From: Actinocorallia herbida
GTDB lineage: Bacteria; Actinomycetota; Actinomycetes; Streptosporangiales; Streptosporangiaceae
Direction of reading: 5' to 3'
Length of the DNA: 64,000 nt
Assembly (NCBI RefSeq): GCF_003751225.1
Contig: NZ_RJKE01000001.1
Location: 6,696,001-6,760,000 of the forward strand
Below the pieces are notes generated by a model that was not told the origin of the DNA, searched no databases, and worked only from the letters and a program-made list of their open reading frames with translations. Below, one piece after another: positions 27,100-35,678 of this stretch (the stretch's first letter is position 1; each line of letters begins with the position of its first letter). The translations under genes were made by a program, and so were the position numbers.

Positions 27100-28113
27100 T
27101 CAGCCGCCGATCGCGGACATCGGGCGGTCGGGCTGGAGGAAGGACGGGTCGTCGATCCCGTGGCCCGCCTTCTTGCCGCGCACCGCGGCCGCCCAGCGCT
27201 CGGCGATCTCGGCGTCCGAGGCGCCGCCGCGCAGCGCCGCCCGCAGGTCGGACTCCTCGCGGGCGAACAGGCAGTTGCGGATCTGGCCGTCGGCCGTCAG
27301 CCGCACCCTGTCGCAGGACCCGCAGAACGGGCGGGTGACCGAGGCGATGACGCCCACGCGCCCGCTGAGCCCTCCGCCCTCGACCGCGAACCGCTCGGCG
27401 GGCGCGCTCCCCCGGTCCGCCGACGGCAGGGGCGTCAGGGTGAAGGCGGTCTCCAGCCGGGCGTGGATCTCCTCCGCGGTGACCATGGTCTCCCGCTGCC
27501 AGCCGTGCTGGGCGTCCAGCGGCATCTGCTCGATGAAGCGCAGCTCGTACTCGTGCTCCAGGCAGTACCGCAGCAGCGGGACCGCGTCGCCCTCGTTGAC
27601 GCCCCGCAGGAGCACCGCGTTGACCTTGACCGGCGTGAGCCCGGCCGACGCGGCGGCCGCCATCCCGTCGAGGACGTCGGAAAGCCTGTCACGGTGCGCG
27701 AGCTTGCGGAAGACGTCGCGGTCGAGGGTGTCCAGGGAGACGTTGACCCGGGCCAGGCCCGCCTCGCGCAGCGCGCCGGCGACCTTGGCCAGGCCGATGC
27801 CGTTGGTCGTCAGGGAGACCTCCGGGCGCGGCGTCAGCGCGGCGGCCCTGGCGACGATGTCGACGATCCCGCGGCGCAGCAGGGGCTCCCCGCCGGTCAG
27901 GCGGACCTCGGTGATGCCCAGGCGCTCGACGCCGATCGTGATGAGCCGGACCACCTCGTCGTCGGTGAGGACCTCGGCCTTGGGCAGCCAGTCCAGCCCC
28001 TCGGGCGGCATGCAGTACGAGCAGCGCAGATTGCACCGGTCGGTGAGTGAGACCCTGAGGTCGGTGGCCTGCCTGCCGTGCCCGTCGAGCAGCACCCGTC
28101 TCAACTCCCTCAC
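27100..28113 (-). CDS. moaA: GTP 3',8-cyclase
   Basis: A 337-residue radical-SAM enzyme catalysing the first step of molybdopterin synthesis from GTP. The N-terminal 4Fe-4S site is SLTDRCNLRCSYCMP (CxxxCxxC); the C-terminal cluster is in SVTRPFCGSCDRVRLT followed by RNC. The double Gly C-terminus (SAIGG), needed by MoaA partners, is intact. RLTGGEPLLR is the SAM-binding GGEP. GTG 28113 is used; ATG candidates further upstream in the frame are not supported by a ribosome binding site. First gene of moaA-mobA-DUF6457. Confidence 0.94.
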   Translation of the reverse strand: MRELRRVLLDGHGRQATDLRVSLTDRCNLRCSYCMPPEGLDWLPKAEVLTDDEVVRLITIGVERLGITEVRLTGGEPLLRRGIVDIVARAAALTPRPEVSLTTNGIGLAKVAGALREAGLARVNVSLDTLDRDVFRKLAHRDRLSDVLDGMAAAASAGLTPVKVNAVLLRGVNEGDAVPLLRYCLEHEYELRFIEQMPLDAQHGWQRETMVTAEEIHARLETAFTLTPLPSADRGSAPAERFAVEGGGLSGRVGVIASVTRPFCGSCDRVRLTADGQIRNCLFAREESDLRAALRGGASDAEIAERWAAAVRGKKAGHGIDDPSFLQPDRPMSAIGG

Positions 28114-28162
28114 CCGCGAATCACCCCAGCATAGGCGGCTGCGCAAGGCGCAGGCACAGCGG

Positions 28163-28708
28163 CTATCCCGCGCGACGGCGCGCCCGGTACGCGGCGACGT
28201 GGGCGCGGTTGCCGCACGTGCGGCTGTCGCAGAAGCGGCGGCAGCGGTTGCGCGACAGGTCCACCAGGACCCGGTCGCAGCCTTCGGCCGCGCAGGAGCT
28301 CAGCCGGTCGAGCTCGCCCGCGGCCGCGACGTAGGCGAGCGCCATCCCGCAGTCGACGGCCAGGTGCTCGCCTATCCGGGAGCCCTGCGCGAAGTAGTGC
28401 ACATGCCAGCCGTGCCCGTCGTGGTCGGTGAGGTAGGGCGCGGTGCGCACCTCGGCGAGGAGCCCGTTGATCAGCGGAACCACCCGCGCGGTCTCGGGGG
28501 CGTCGAAGATCTCCCGGAACCGCGCGCGCAGCGCCCGCACCTCCGCGAGGTCGGCCGCGGTCAGCGGCGGCACGTCGCTGGCCCCCGTGCCGTCGACGAA
28601 CACGGCGAGCGCGGCGAGGTCGGGCAGTCCCTCGGCGCCGTCGGCGGCGCTGTTGACCAGATCCACCATGACGTCGAGGGCGTGCTCGGTGTCGTGGGTG
28701 AAAATCAT
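28163..28708 (-). CDS. CGNR zinc-finger (ABATE-type) protein
   Basis: A 181-residue protein. The C-terminal stress-induced zinc-finger CGNR motif is complete: CAAEGCDRVLVD, then CRRFCDSRTCGNRAHV with four cysteines. The N-terminal ABATE domain begins HDTEHALDVMVDLVNS. These proteins are thought to be transcriptional regulators (family knowledge). It lies 49 bases upstream of moaA on the same strand and 27 bases downstream of the previous gene, so partial co-transcription is possible. Confidence 0.85.
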   Translation of the reverse strand: MIFTHDTEHALDVMVDLVNSAADGAEGLPDLAALAVFVDGTGASDVPPLTAADLAEVRALRARFREIFDAPETARVVPLINGLLAEVRTAPYLTDHDGHGWHVHYFAQGSRIGEHLAVDCGMALAYVAAAGELDRLSSCAAEGCDRVLVDLSRNRCRRFCDSRTCGNRAHVAAYRARRRAG

Positions 28709-28735
28709 GGGGGCAGTGTAGTGCCCTGCACGCGC

Positions 28736-29305
28736 TCAGATCCCGTAGTGCGGATCGGCGACGACCGGGTAGGCGGCCCCTTCGTGCGGCAGCCGCATGA
28801 CGATCGCGCCTCCGTCCAGCTCCCAGCGCGCGGCCAGGGGGCGGAAGAGCGAGTCGCAGGCCCACGGGGTGTAGAAGCGCCCGACGGTGGCCCCGTAACG
28901 CAGGTTCACCACGTCGAACCCGCCGGAAGGCATCGCCTCCAGGGCCAGTCCCTCGGCGAGCCCGACGGGGAACCGGAAGGACGTGGGCGCCTCTGGGCCG
29001 TGCACGACGGTGACGAGACGGATGCCGTCCGCGGTGGTCTGGGCGACGATGTCGGTGTCGACGTCGATGCCGACGAAGACCCGCAGGCTCGGCCGCAGGA
29101 CCGTGGCGGCCCGGTCGGGCGGGCAGTCGATGCCGACGTGGATGCGCTGGCGGTCCCGGGTCGGCGCCCAGACCCCGTCGCGCGCGCGGGTGGCCCACTG
29201 CACGTCGGCGTTGTCGAACTCCTGTGGCTCGGCCTTGCCGCGGGCGGCCAGCACCTGGGAGGCCGCGTTCATCGCCGCCGTCGCCCCGTCGCGCGCGTGC
29301 CTCAT
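28736..29305 (-). CDS. Hypothetical protein ending in a YPVVADP motif
   Basis: A 189-residue protein. ATG 29305 is chosen because GAGGAGGG precedes it by 7 bases. After a short N-terminus lacking a clear signal peptide, the body is beta-rich. It ends MRLPHEGAAYPVVADPHYGI. YPVVADP is a motif I know from many actinomycete secreted or bacteriocin-like proteins, where it normally sits mid-protein before a variable C-terminal part; here the protein stops just after it. Function not known. Confidence 0.65.
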   Translation of the reverse strand: MRHARDGATAAMNAASQVLAARGKAEPQEFDNADVQWATRARDGVWAPTRDRQRIHVGIDCPPDRAATVLRPSLRVFVGIDVDTDIVAQTTADGIRLVTVVHGPEAPTSFRFPVGLAEGLALEAMPSGGFDVVNLRYGATVGRFYTPWACDSLFRPLAARWELDGGAIVMRLPHEGAAYPVVADPHYGI

Positions 29306-29596
29306 CGGCACACCCTCCTCGAACACTGAACACTCACCTAAAGACATCCCGGTCGGCCGGCACCGGTTTCGGTGGGCGCTGCACCGGTTTATCACGTGTG
29401 TTACGGCGACGAAGAACTTTGGCCCCCATCAGCACAGATTTGCAGTCGGGTGAATACTGGGAGTTATCGAAGTGGGCCGTCGACGCGCGCGGCACCCCTC
29501 ACCGGAGTCGGCGCAGGGGTCCTCGGATAATAGGTCGTCGCGCGCACGGGGATGCGCGCGACGGGCGAAGCGTGCCGGGGGAAGAGGGGAGCAGGC

Positions 29597-30115
29597 ATGA
29601 GCGAGCAGATGTCGGGCGACGGGGTGATCAGGGTCGCCGACCTCCCGGAGGCCGACCGGGCCTTCATCCGCGACGAACTGCGCCGCAACACCCCTTTGCA
29701 CCACCTCCTCGCCCTGGAGGTGGTGGAGATCGGGGCGCGGCACGCGGTGGTGTCGATGCCCGTCCGGGAGGAGGCCTTCAACAGCACCGGCAACCTCCAC
29801 GGCGGCGCGATCGCCACGCTCATCGACGTCGCGGCGGGCACCGCGGCGGCGCGGGGCAGCGGGTTCAGGCCGGGCGAGCAGAGCCTGGTCACGGCCGATC
29901 TGCACGTGCGGTACCTGGGCAGGCCCAACGGCGACACGGTCTTCGCGTACGCCGAGGTGATCAAGGCTGGGCGCCAGCTCGTCATCGTGGAGTGCCGGGT
30001 GAAGGATCCCGAGGACCGCATCGTGGCCACCGCCGACTTCTCGATGATGATCGTGCCGCTGCGCCCGTCGCTGCGCCCCGTCGCCGACGCGAAGCCGCAC
30101 GACCCGGATCTGTGA
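29597..30115 (+). CDS. PaaI-like hotdog thioesterase
   Basis: A 172-residue protein from ATG 29597, preceded by GAGGGGAG. The hotdog-fold signature is clear: NLHGGAIATLIDVAAGTAA with the catalytic Asp, and VTADLHVRYLGRP in the following strand. PaaI-type enzymes hydrolyse acyl-CoA or aryl-CoA thioesters. An N-terminal extension of about 30 residues (DLPEADRAFIRDELRRNTPLHH) is typical of actinomycete members. It lies 92 bases upstream of rtcB. Confidence 0.85.
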   Translation: MSEQMSGDGVIRVADLPEADRAFIRDELRRNTPLHHLLALEVVEIGARHAVVSMPVREEAFNSTGNLHGGAIATLIDVAAGTAAARGSGFRPGEQSLVTADLHVRYLGRPNGDTVFAYAEVIKAGRQLVIVECRVKDPEDRIVATADFSMMIVPLRPSLRPVADAKPHDPDL

Positions 30116-30207
30116 GCGGTCGCCGGAAAATGGTTTGATCTCCCCCTCTCTTTCGGCTTTGATCGATCCCGGCGCCCACCGAATCGGACGAGGAAAAGGA
30201 GATGGTG

Positions 30208-31401
30208 ATGCCATTCACGACGCTTCCCGGCGGATCCGCTTCGATCCGCATGTGGGCCGACCCGGAAACGGTCGAGCAGCAGGCGCTGGAGCAATTGCGG
30301 AATGTCGCGGCGCTGCCGTGGGTGCACGGTCTGGCGGTCATGCCGGACGTCCACTACGGAAAGGGCGCGACGGTCGGCTCGGTCATCGCCATGCGCGGTG
30401 CGGTGTCGCCCGCCGCGGTCGGCGTGGACATCGGCTGCGGCATGACGGCGGTCAAGAGCTCCCTGACGGTGGAGGACCTGCCGGAAGACCTCGGGCCGCT
30501 GCGCGCCAAGGTCGAGCGGGTCCTTCCGGTCGGGCGCGGGATGCACCGCGGCGAGGTCGATCCCTCCGGGATCGCGGGCCTGCGCGAGCGCGGCTGGTAC
30601 GAGTTCTGGAAGTCCTTCGACGAGCTCCACCCGGCCGTGCGCCGGGAGATGGGCCGGGCCCGCAAGCAGATGGGCTCGCTCGGCGGCGGAAACCACTTCT
30701 GGGAACTGTGCGCCGACGACGCCGGCGCGGTCTGGGTGGTGCTGCATTCGGGTTCGCGCGGCATCGGCAACCAGCTCGCGGAAGTGCACATCGAGGCGGC
30801 CCGAAACCTCCCGCACAACCAGGATCTACCCGATCCGGACCTCGCGGTATTCCTTACCGGAACCCCCAAGATGGCGGCTTACCGGCACGATCTGTTCTGG
30901 GCGCAGGAATACGCCCGGCGGAACCGGGCGATGATGCTCGCACTGACGGTCAACGCCGTGGTCGCGCAGTTCCGGGGCCGCAAGGTGCGGTGGGAGGAGC
31001 CCATCTCCTGCCACCACAACTACGTCGCCGAAGAGGAGTACGACGGCGTCGAGGTGATCGTCACCCGCAAGGGGGCGATCCGGGCGGGCCGGGGCGATCT
31101 CGGCATCATCCCGGGCTCGATGGCGACGGGCACCTACATCGTGCGGGGCCTCGGCAACGCCACGGCGTTCAACTCCGCGTCGCACGGCGCGGGCCGGCGG
31201 ATGAGCCGGAACCAGGCCAAGAAGCGGTTCACCGTCGAGGACCTGGCCGAGCAGACCAAGGGCGTGGAGTGCCGCAAGGACTCCGGCGTCATCGACGAGA
31301 TCCCGGGCGCCTACAAGGACCTGGAGTCGGTCATGGCGGCGCAGAGCGATCTCGTGGAGGTCGTGGCGCATCTTCGGCAGCTGATCTGTATCAAGGGCTG
31401 A
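30208..31401 (+). CDS. rtcB: RtcB-type RNA 3'-phosphate ligase
   Basis: A 397-residue tRNA/RNA ligase of the RtcB family, which joins 2',3'-cyclic phosphate or 3'-phosphate ends to 5'-OH ends using GTP and manganese. Motifs: VMPDVHYGKG, VGVDIGCGM (metal Cys), LGGGNHFWEL, HSGSRGIGN, SCHHNY and SHGAGR with the His that is guanylylated. ATG 30208 is preferred over ATG 30202, because AAGGAG at 30196-30201 is then correctly spaced. There is no archease, rtcA or rtcR neighbour. Its stop is 4 bases from the stop of the convergent CehA-type gene. Confidence 0.93.
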   Translation: MPFTTLPGGSASIRMWADPETVEQQALEQLRNVAALPWVHGLAVMPDVHYGKGATVGSVIAMRGAVSPAAVGVDIGCGMTAVKSSLTVEDLPEDLGPLRAKVERVLPVGRGMHRGEVDPSGIAGLRERGWYEFWKSFDELHPAVRREMGRARKQMGSLGGGNHFWELCADDAGAVWVVLHSGSRGIGNQLAEVHIEAARNLPHNQDLPDPDLAVFLTGTPKMAAYRHDLFWAQEYARRNRAMMLALTVNAVVAQFRGRKVRWEEPISCHHNYVAEEEYDGVEVIVTRKGAIRAGRGDLGIIPGSMATGTYIVRGLGNATAFNSASHGAGRRMSRNQAKKRFTVEDLAEQTKGVECRKDSGVIDEIPGAYKDLESVMAAQSDLVEVVAHLRQLICIKG

Positions 31402-31405
31402 GCCT

Positions 31406-33526
31406 TCAGGGGCCGAGTCCCGGCAGGCGGTCGCGATAGACCGACGCGGCCCTCTCCAGCAGTGCGGGGAGGGCCGGGTCGGGGTCGCGGGCCCGCTCGG
31501 CCAGCAGCGCCCCGAGGCGCTCGATCCAGCGCAGGCACCAGCGCAGGTCCTCGGCCCGGGCGACGGTCCGGCCCGAGACGTCCACGTGGACGGGGCTGGT
31601 GTGCGCGTAGGCGCCTCGCGGGTCGAGGATCTCGGGCACGGCCGGGCCCTCGGCTTCGGCGACCAGGTAAGTCGGATGGCGGACGTCATAGGCGACCTCC
31701 ACCTCTCCCTCCCCCTCGGCGACGACTCCTTCGGCGTCGTAGATCCGGACTCTGTTGCGCGGGCCCGTCACGGTGGCACGGACCCTCAGCCAGTGGCCCG
31801 ATTCCGCGGCGGCCCTCTCCCCCGGCCCGTGTCCGGCGACGTCGAGCGCCAGCCACGGGCCGTTCGTGGCGAAGGTGCGGCCCGCGCGTATGGCGTCCTG
31901 GTAGGCGGGCAGGCTGAGCGGGCCGTCCAGGCGGGCGTAGACGCGGGCCCACCCCGGCGGGTTGGAGTAGGTCGCCAGCCGACCGTAGGAGAGCATCACG
32001 TCCGTGCCCGCCGTGACGGCGAGGCGCACGCCCGCGCCGAGGAGCCTGCGGTACATGCGGGCGGTCCCGGTGCACGACAGGTGGGTCAGGACGTCGAGGC
32101 CGTCCACGAGGCCCAGGGCGGCGGCCACGACCAGTTCCCGCGCCGCGCACGACCGCACCCCCTGGAAGAGCGCGTCGAGCGGGTCGGGCGTGTCGGATCC
32201 GAGCGGGTGCGCCCAGGTGACGATTCCGCCGCGCGCGTGGATCTCCGCGCACATCGCGGTGACCGACGGCCGGTCGGCGGGCCGCCCCGACGCGGGGTGC
32301 CCCGAGTAGTAGTGCGAGGGCTCGCCTTCCGCGCCGAAGGACGCGACATGCCCGAGGAGGTCGTTCCGGTACTCCGCGCCCATCCGGGCGATCCGGCCCG
32401 GTGGCGGGCTGCCCAAGAGCCCGACACCGGGCCCCTGAACACAACGCCGTGGCGGGCTCCCCGGCGAAGCCGGGCCCTCCGGCGCTGACCAGGGCAGGTC
32501 GCGGCCTGCCCAGGCCGTGAGGGCCTCCCGGTCGAAGACGAAGTCCGTGGTGGCGTTGGCCGCGAGCGGGTTCAGCACGTGCAGCGCCTCCCCGGCCTGC
32601 ATCCGGGCCGCGTCGGCGGGCCCGGCGACCTGGTCGCCCGCGAAGTTGAGGTGCAGGTGCAGGTCGCCGCCGTACCATCCGGCGGCCGCGGGGTCCCGGG
32701 CGGGCGCGGGATCGAGTTCCACGAGCAGGGTCTCGCCCTCGGAGGGCGAGACCCTGGCCGTCGCGGAAGAGAAGTCCATGCCTCGGGCTGCGATCACCGT
32801 CAGTTCCTCGGCCGGGACGTCCAGGAGCACGTCCGAGCCGTGGAAGTAGGCGCGGCCGTGGGCGTCCCACTTGCGCAGCATGCCTTCCGGGAACCAGCCC
32901 CGCCCCTCAGGGCTGAGCACGCTCCACCGGCACGGCTCCGGCGACCGCAGGCGCAGCCGAGCCTTGGCCGTCTCCCGGACGGTCTCCGGCAGCGCCACCT
33001 CCCGCCCCCCGACGAGCAGCGGCCCCTCGCGCGCGTCCAGCGTCCCCGCGAGGCACCCTCCCGGCTGGACGGTCCCGAGCGGCGCCACCTCTATGGCTTC
33101 CGAAACCGCCGACTCCACGACGACGAGCAGCGCGAACGGCTCTCCGGACAGGACGGGCTGCGGCGTCTCCGGCCCGAGGAAGCGCACCCCTTCATCGGTC
33201 AGGGTGAGGACCGCCACCCCGTCCGGCACCCTGCCGTCCAGCGCGTCGCGGAACGCCGCGGGCATGTCGCGCGTCGGCGCGGTGTCGATCGCGTCGTCCA
33301 GGGAGAGGCCCGCGCGCAGCCCGGCGAGGACGGGCGAGGCGAGCAGTTCGACATGCGAGACATGCCGTAGATAGGGCACGAGCGGCCCGTACAGCGACAG
33401 GGCCGACTCGTTCCAGTTCGCCCCCTCCCGCGCGACGATCCCGCGGTAGAGGGCGAGCGCGGCCGCCACGGGTGCGGGCAGGCCGCCGGGCAGGCAGTGG
33501 TCGTCGCACAGGTGATCGTCGGGCAT
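31406..33526 (-). CDS. CehA/McbA-family PHP metallohydrolase
   Basis: A 706-residue protein from ATG 33526. The C-terminal half is the PHP-type domain: GDLHLHLNFAG (two metal His), TWAHPLG and a later TAGTDVML. The N-terminal 300 residues are beta-rich. CehA/McbA proteins hydrolyse amide or ester substrates such as carbaryl; the natural substrate here is unknown. An odd Pro/Gly/Arg-rich stretch of about 26 residues (EGPASPGSPPRRCVQGPG onward) is inserted between GRDLPWS and the conserved GAEYRNDLLGHV, encoded near 32398-32485. Confidence 0.8.
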   Translation of the reverse strand: MPDDHLCDDHCLPGGLPAPVAAALALYRGIVAREGANWNESALSLYGPLVPYLRHVSHVELLASPVLAGLRAGLSLDDAIDTAPTRDMPAAFRDALDGRVPDGVAVLTLTDEGVRFLGPETPQPVLSGEPFALLVVVESAVSEAIEVAPLGTVQPGGCLAGTLDAREGPLLVGGREVALPETVRETAKARLRLRSPEPCRWSVLSPEGRGWFPEGMLRKWDAHGRAYFHGSDVLLDVPAEELTVIAARGMDFSSATARVSPSEGETLLVELDPAPARDPAAAGWYGGDLHLHLNFAGDQVAGPADAARMQAGEALHVLNPLAANATTDFVFDREALTAWAGRDLPWSAPEGPASPGSPPRRCVQGPGVGLLGSPPPGRIARMGAEYRNDLLGHVASFGAEGEPSHYYSGHPASGRPADRPSVTAMCAEIHARGGIVTWAHPLGSDTPDPLDALFQGVRSCAARELVVAAALGLVDGLDVLTHLSCTGTARMYRRLLGAGVRLAVTAGTDVMLSYGRLATYSNPPGWARVYARLDGPLSLPAYQDAIRAGRTFATNGPWLALDVAGHGPGERAAAESGHWLRVRATVTGPRNRVRIYDAEGVVAEGEGEVEVAYDVRHPTYLVAEAEGPAVPEILDPRGAYAHTSPVHVDVSGRTVARAEDLRWCLRWIERLGALLAERARDPDPALPALLERAASVYRDRLPGLGP

Positions 33527-33592
33527 GCCCCCACGCTGACGGCGGCCCCGCCCGCCCCACAAGCCGTTGGCCGATTCCGGGCCGCCGGCGGA

Positions 33593-34630
33593 CTACCAGT
33601 GGTCGGGGCTGAAAGGCTCCTCGTCGGGGCGGTTCGAGGAGGACAGCAGTTCGAGGTCGGACTCGACCATCATCGCCACGAGCTGCTCGAAGGACACGTC
33701 GGGCTCCCAGCCGAGCTGCTCGCGCGCCTTCTTGGGGTCGGCGCACAGCAGGTCGACCTCGGCGGGCCGGGTGTAGCGGTCGTCCAGGACGACATGCCGC
33801 TCCCAGTCCAGCCCCGCGGTGCCGAACGCCAGCTCGACCAGCTCGCGGACCGAGCGGGTGACGCCGGTGCCGATCACGTAGTCCTCGGGCGTCTCCTGGG
33901 TGAGCATCATCCGCATCGCCTTGGCGTAGTCCCCGGCGAAGCCCCAGTCGCGCCGCGCGTCGAGGTTGCCCAGGCGCAGCTCGGTGGCGAGGCCCAGCTT
34001 GATCCGCGCGACGCCGAGGCTGATCTTGCGGGTGACGAACTCGGCCCCTCGCCGCGGCGACTCGTGGTTGAACAGGATCCCGCTGACCGCGAACATGCCG
34101 TAGGACTCGCGGTAGTTCTGGGTGATGAAGTGCCCGTAGGTCTTGGCCACGCCGTAGGGGCTGCGCGGGTGGAACGGGGTCAGCTCGCTCTGCGGCGTCT
34201 CCCGGACCTGGCCGAACATCTCCGAGGAGGACGCCTGGTAGAAGCGGATCTGCGCCCGGGGCTCGGTGGTCCGCGAGGAGCTGATCCCGCTGACGACCCG
34301 GATGGCCTCCAGCACGCGCAGCGGACCCATCCCGGTGACCTCGGCCGTCAGCTCCGCCTGCTGCCAGGACATCGGGACGTAGGAGATCGCGCCGAGGTTG
34401 TAGACCTCGTCCGGCTGGACGCGCTCGACCGCGGAGATCAGCGATCCCTGGTCCAGCAGGTCACCCGTGGTGATCTTGACGTCTCCTATGTGCTTGCGGA
34501 GCCGCGCCACATGGGGGTTGGCCTGGCCGCGCACGAGACCCCAGACCTCGTACCCCTGCTCGAGCAGGTGCTCGGCGAGGTAGGACCCGTCCTGCCCGGT
34601 GATGCCGGTGATGAGCGCTCGCCTGGTCAG
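33593..34630 (-). CDS. gmd: GDP-mannose 4,6-dehydratase
   Basis: About 345 residues of SDR fold, converting GDP-mannose to GDP-4-keto-6-deoxymannose for cell-surface glycans. It has RALITGITGQDGSYLAE (NAD-binding GxxGxxG), SSSEMFGQV, SPYGVAKTYGHF (Tyr-x3-Lys), RDWGFAGDYAKAM and VGLCADPKKAREQLGW-like ends. No ATG, GTG or TTG sits where the protein should begin. The best start is CTG 34630, with AGAGGGGGG 5 bases upstream. An ATG at about 34723 would add 31 unusual residues. Confidence 0.88.
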   Translation of the reverse strand: MTRRALITGITGQDGSYLAEHLLEQGYEVWGLVRGQANPHVARLRKHIGDVKITTGDLLDQGSLISAVERVQPDEVYNLGAISYVPMSWQQAELTAEVTGMGPLRVLEAIRVVSGISSSRTTEPRAQIRFYQASSSEMFGQVRETPQSELTPFHPRSPYGVAKTYGHFITQNYRESYGMFAVSGILFNHESPRRGAEFVTRKISLGVARIKLGLATELRLGNLDARRDWGFAGDYAKAMRMMLTQETPEDYVIGTGVTRSVRELVELAFGTAGLDWERHVVLDDRYTRPAEVDLLCADPKKAREQLGWEPDVSFEQLVAMMVESDLELLSSSNRPDEEPFSPDHW

Positions 34631-34676
34631 CGGAACCCCCCTCTGATGTGCCCGGAGGCACGGACCGTCAAGAACA

Positions 34677-34692
34677 ACACAACTAATTGTGT
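34677..34692. promoter_or_regulatory. Palindromic candidate operator upstream of gmd
   Basis: ACACAACTAATTGTGT: perfect 6-base arms around CTAA, AT-rich in a GC-rich background, 47 bases upstream of the gmd start and in the divergent region with the folP paralog. A hairpin in the gmd leader is the alternative reading. Confidence 0.45.
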
Positions 34693-34792
34693 GAAAGAAG
34701 AGGTTATCTACCTCCGTGTCCATCTGAGTAGTCCGGGGAGGGTTTCGACCGAATCCGATTCGCCCCTGGCCCACCCCAGGCACGGCGGAACC

Positions 34793-34798
34793 TAGGAT
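34793..34798 (+). promoter_or_regulatory. -10 element of the folP-like gene
   Basis: TAGGAT in the context GGCGGAACCTAGGAT, matching the hexamers before several other genes here. It would start a transcript near 34805, upstream of the ribosome binding site at about 34829-34840, which fits a GTG start at 34845 and argues against the ATG at 34797. Confidence 0.45.
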
Positions 34799-34844
34799 GG
34801 CTCGCCGGGAGATCGCACAGATCAGCCGGGGGAAGGGGAGCACG

Positions 34845-35678
34845 GTGACACTGCGGCTGGGCGGACGGACACTGGACGGCCCCACGGTCATGGCCGTGGT
34901 GAACCGCACGCCCGACTCGTTCTTCGACAAGGGCGCCACCTTCGGCTTCGACGCGGCCATGGCCGCGGTGGACCGGGCGGTCGCCGACGGGGCCGAGGTG
35001 ATCGACATCGGCGGTGTCAAGGCGGGTCCGGGCGACGAGGTGGACGTCAAGGAGGAGCTGCGCAGGGTCGTCGACACCGTCGCGGCGGTCCGGGAGCGGC
35101 ACCCGTCGGTCGTGATCAGCGTGGACACCTGGCGGGCCGAGGTCGGCGACGCCGTCGCGCGCGCGGGCGCCGATCTGCTCAACGACACCTGGGGCGGCCC
35201 CGACCCCGAGCTCGCCGCCGTCGCCGCCGAGCACGGCCTCGGCCTGGTCTGCGCGCACGCGGGCCGCCAGCAGCCCCGCACCCGGCCCCACCGGGTCGCC
35301 TACGACGACGTGGTCGCCGACGTGATCGCCCATGTGACCGCCGAGGCGGAGCGTGCCGTCGGACTCGGCGTGCGGCCCGACGGCATCCTCATCGACCCCG
35401 CCCACGACTTCGGCAAGAACACCCGCCAGTCCCTGGAGATCAGCCGCCGCCTCAACGAGATGGTGGCCACCGGGTGGCCGGTTCTGGTCGCGGTGTCGAA
35501 CAAGGACTTCATCGGCGAGGCCCTCGGCCGCCCCGTGGACAAGCGCGGGGTGGGCACGATGGCCGTCCTCGGCGTCTCCGCCCACCTCGGCGCCCGCATG
35601 TTCCGCGTCCACGACGTGGCCGGGGCCCGCCAGGCCCTGGACCATGTGGTCGCGCTGGGGCTCGCCCCGCGCCCCTAG
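34845..35678 (+). CDS. folP: Dihydropteroate synthase family (FolP2-like)
   Basis: A 277-residue TIM-barrel enzyme that condenses p-aminobenzoate with dihydropterin pyrophosphate, or a FolP2-type paralog without that activity. Motifs: VMAVVNRTPDSFFDKG (pterin site and pyrophosphate loop), DIGGVKAGPG, ISVDTWRAEV, LLNDTWGG, IDPAHDFGKNT, AVSNKDFIGE and FRVHDVAGARQAL. The GTG start follows GGGGGAAGGGGAG. The strand order and lack of folB/folK neighbours favour the FolP2 branch. Its TAG overlaps the stop of the convergent LysR gene in the sequence CTAG. Confidence 0.88.
   Translation: MTLRLGGRTLDGPTVMAVVNRTPDSFFDKGATFGFDAAMAAVDRAVADGAEVIDIGGVKAGPGDEVDVKEELRRVVDTVAAVRERHPSVVISVDTWRAEVGDAVARAGADLLNDTWGGPDPELAAVAAEHGLGLVCAHAGRQQPRTRPHRVAYDDVVADVIAHVTAEAERAVGLGVRPDGILIDPAHDFGKNTRQSLEISRRLNEMVATGWPVLVAVSNKDFIGEALGRPVDKRGVGTMAVLGVSAHLGARMFRVHDVAGARQALDHVVALGLAPRP

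Noticed and set aside
34797-34844. ATG start for the folP-like gene
   Set aside because: It overlaps the TAGGAT -10 hexamer, and a good ribosome binding site precedes GTG 34845, where family similarity begins.
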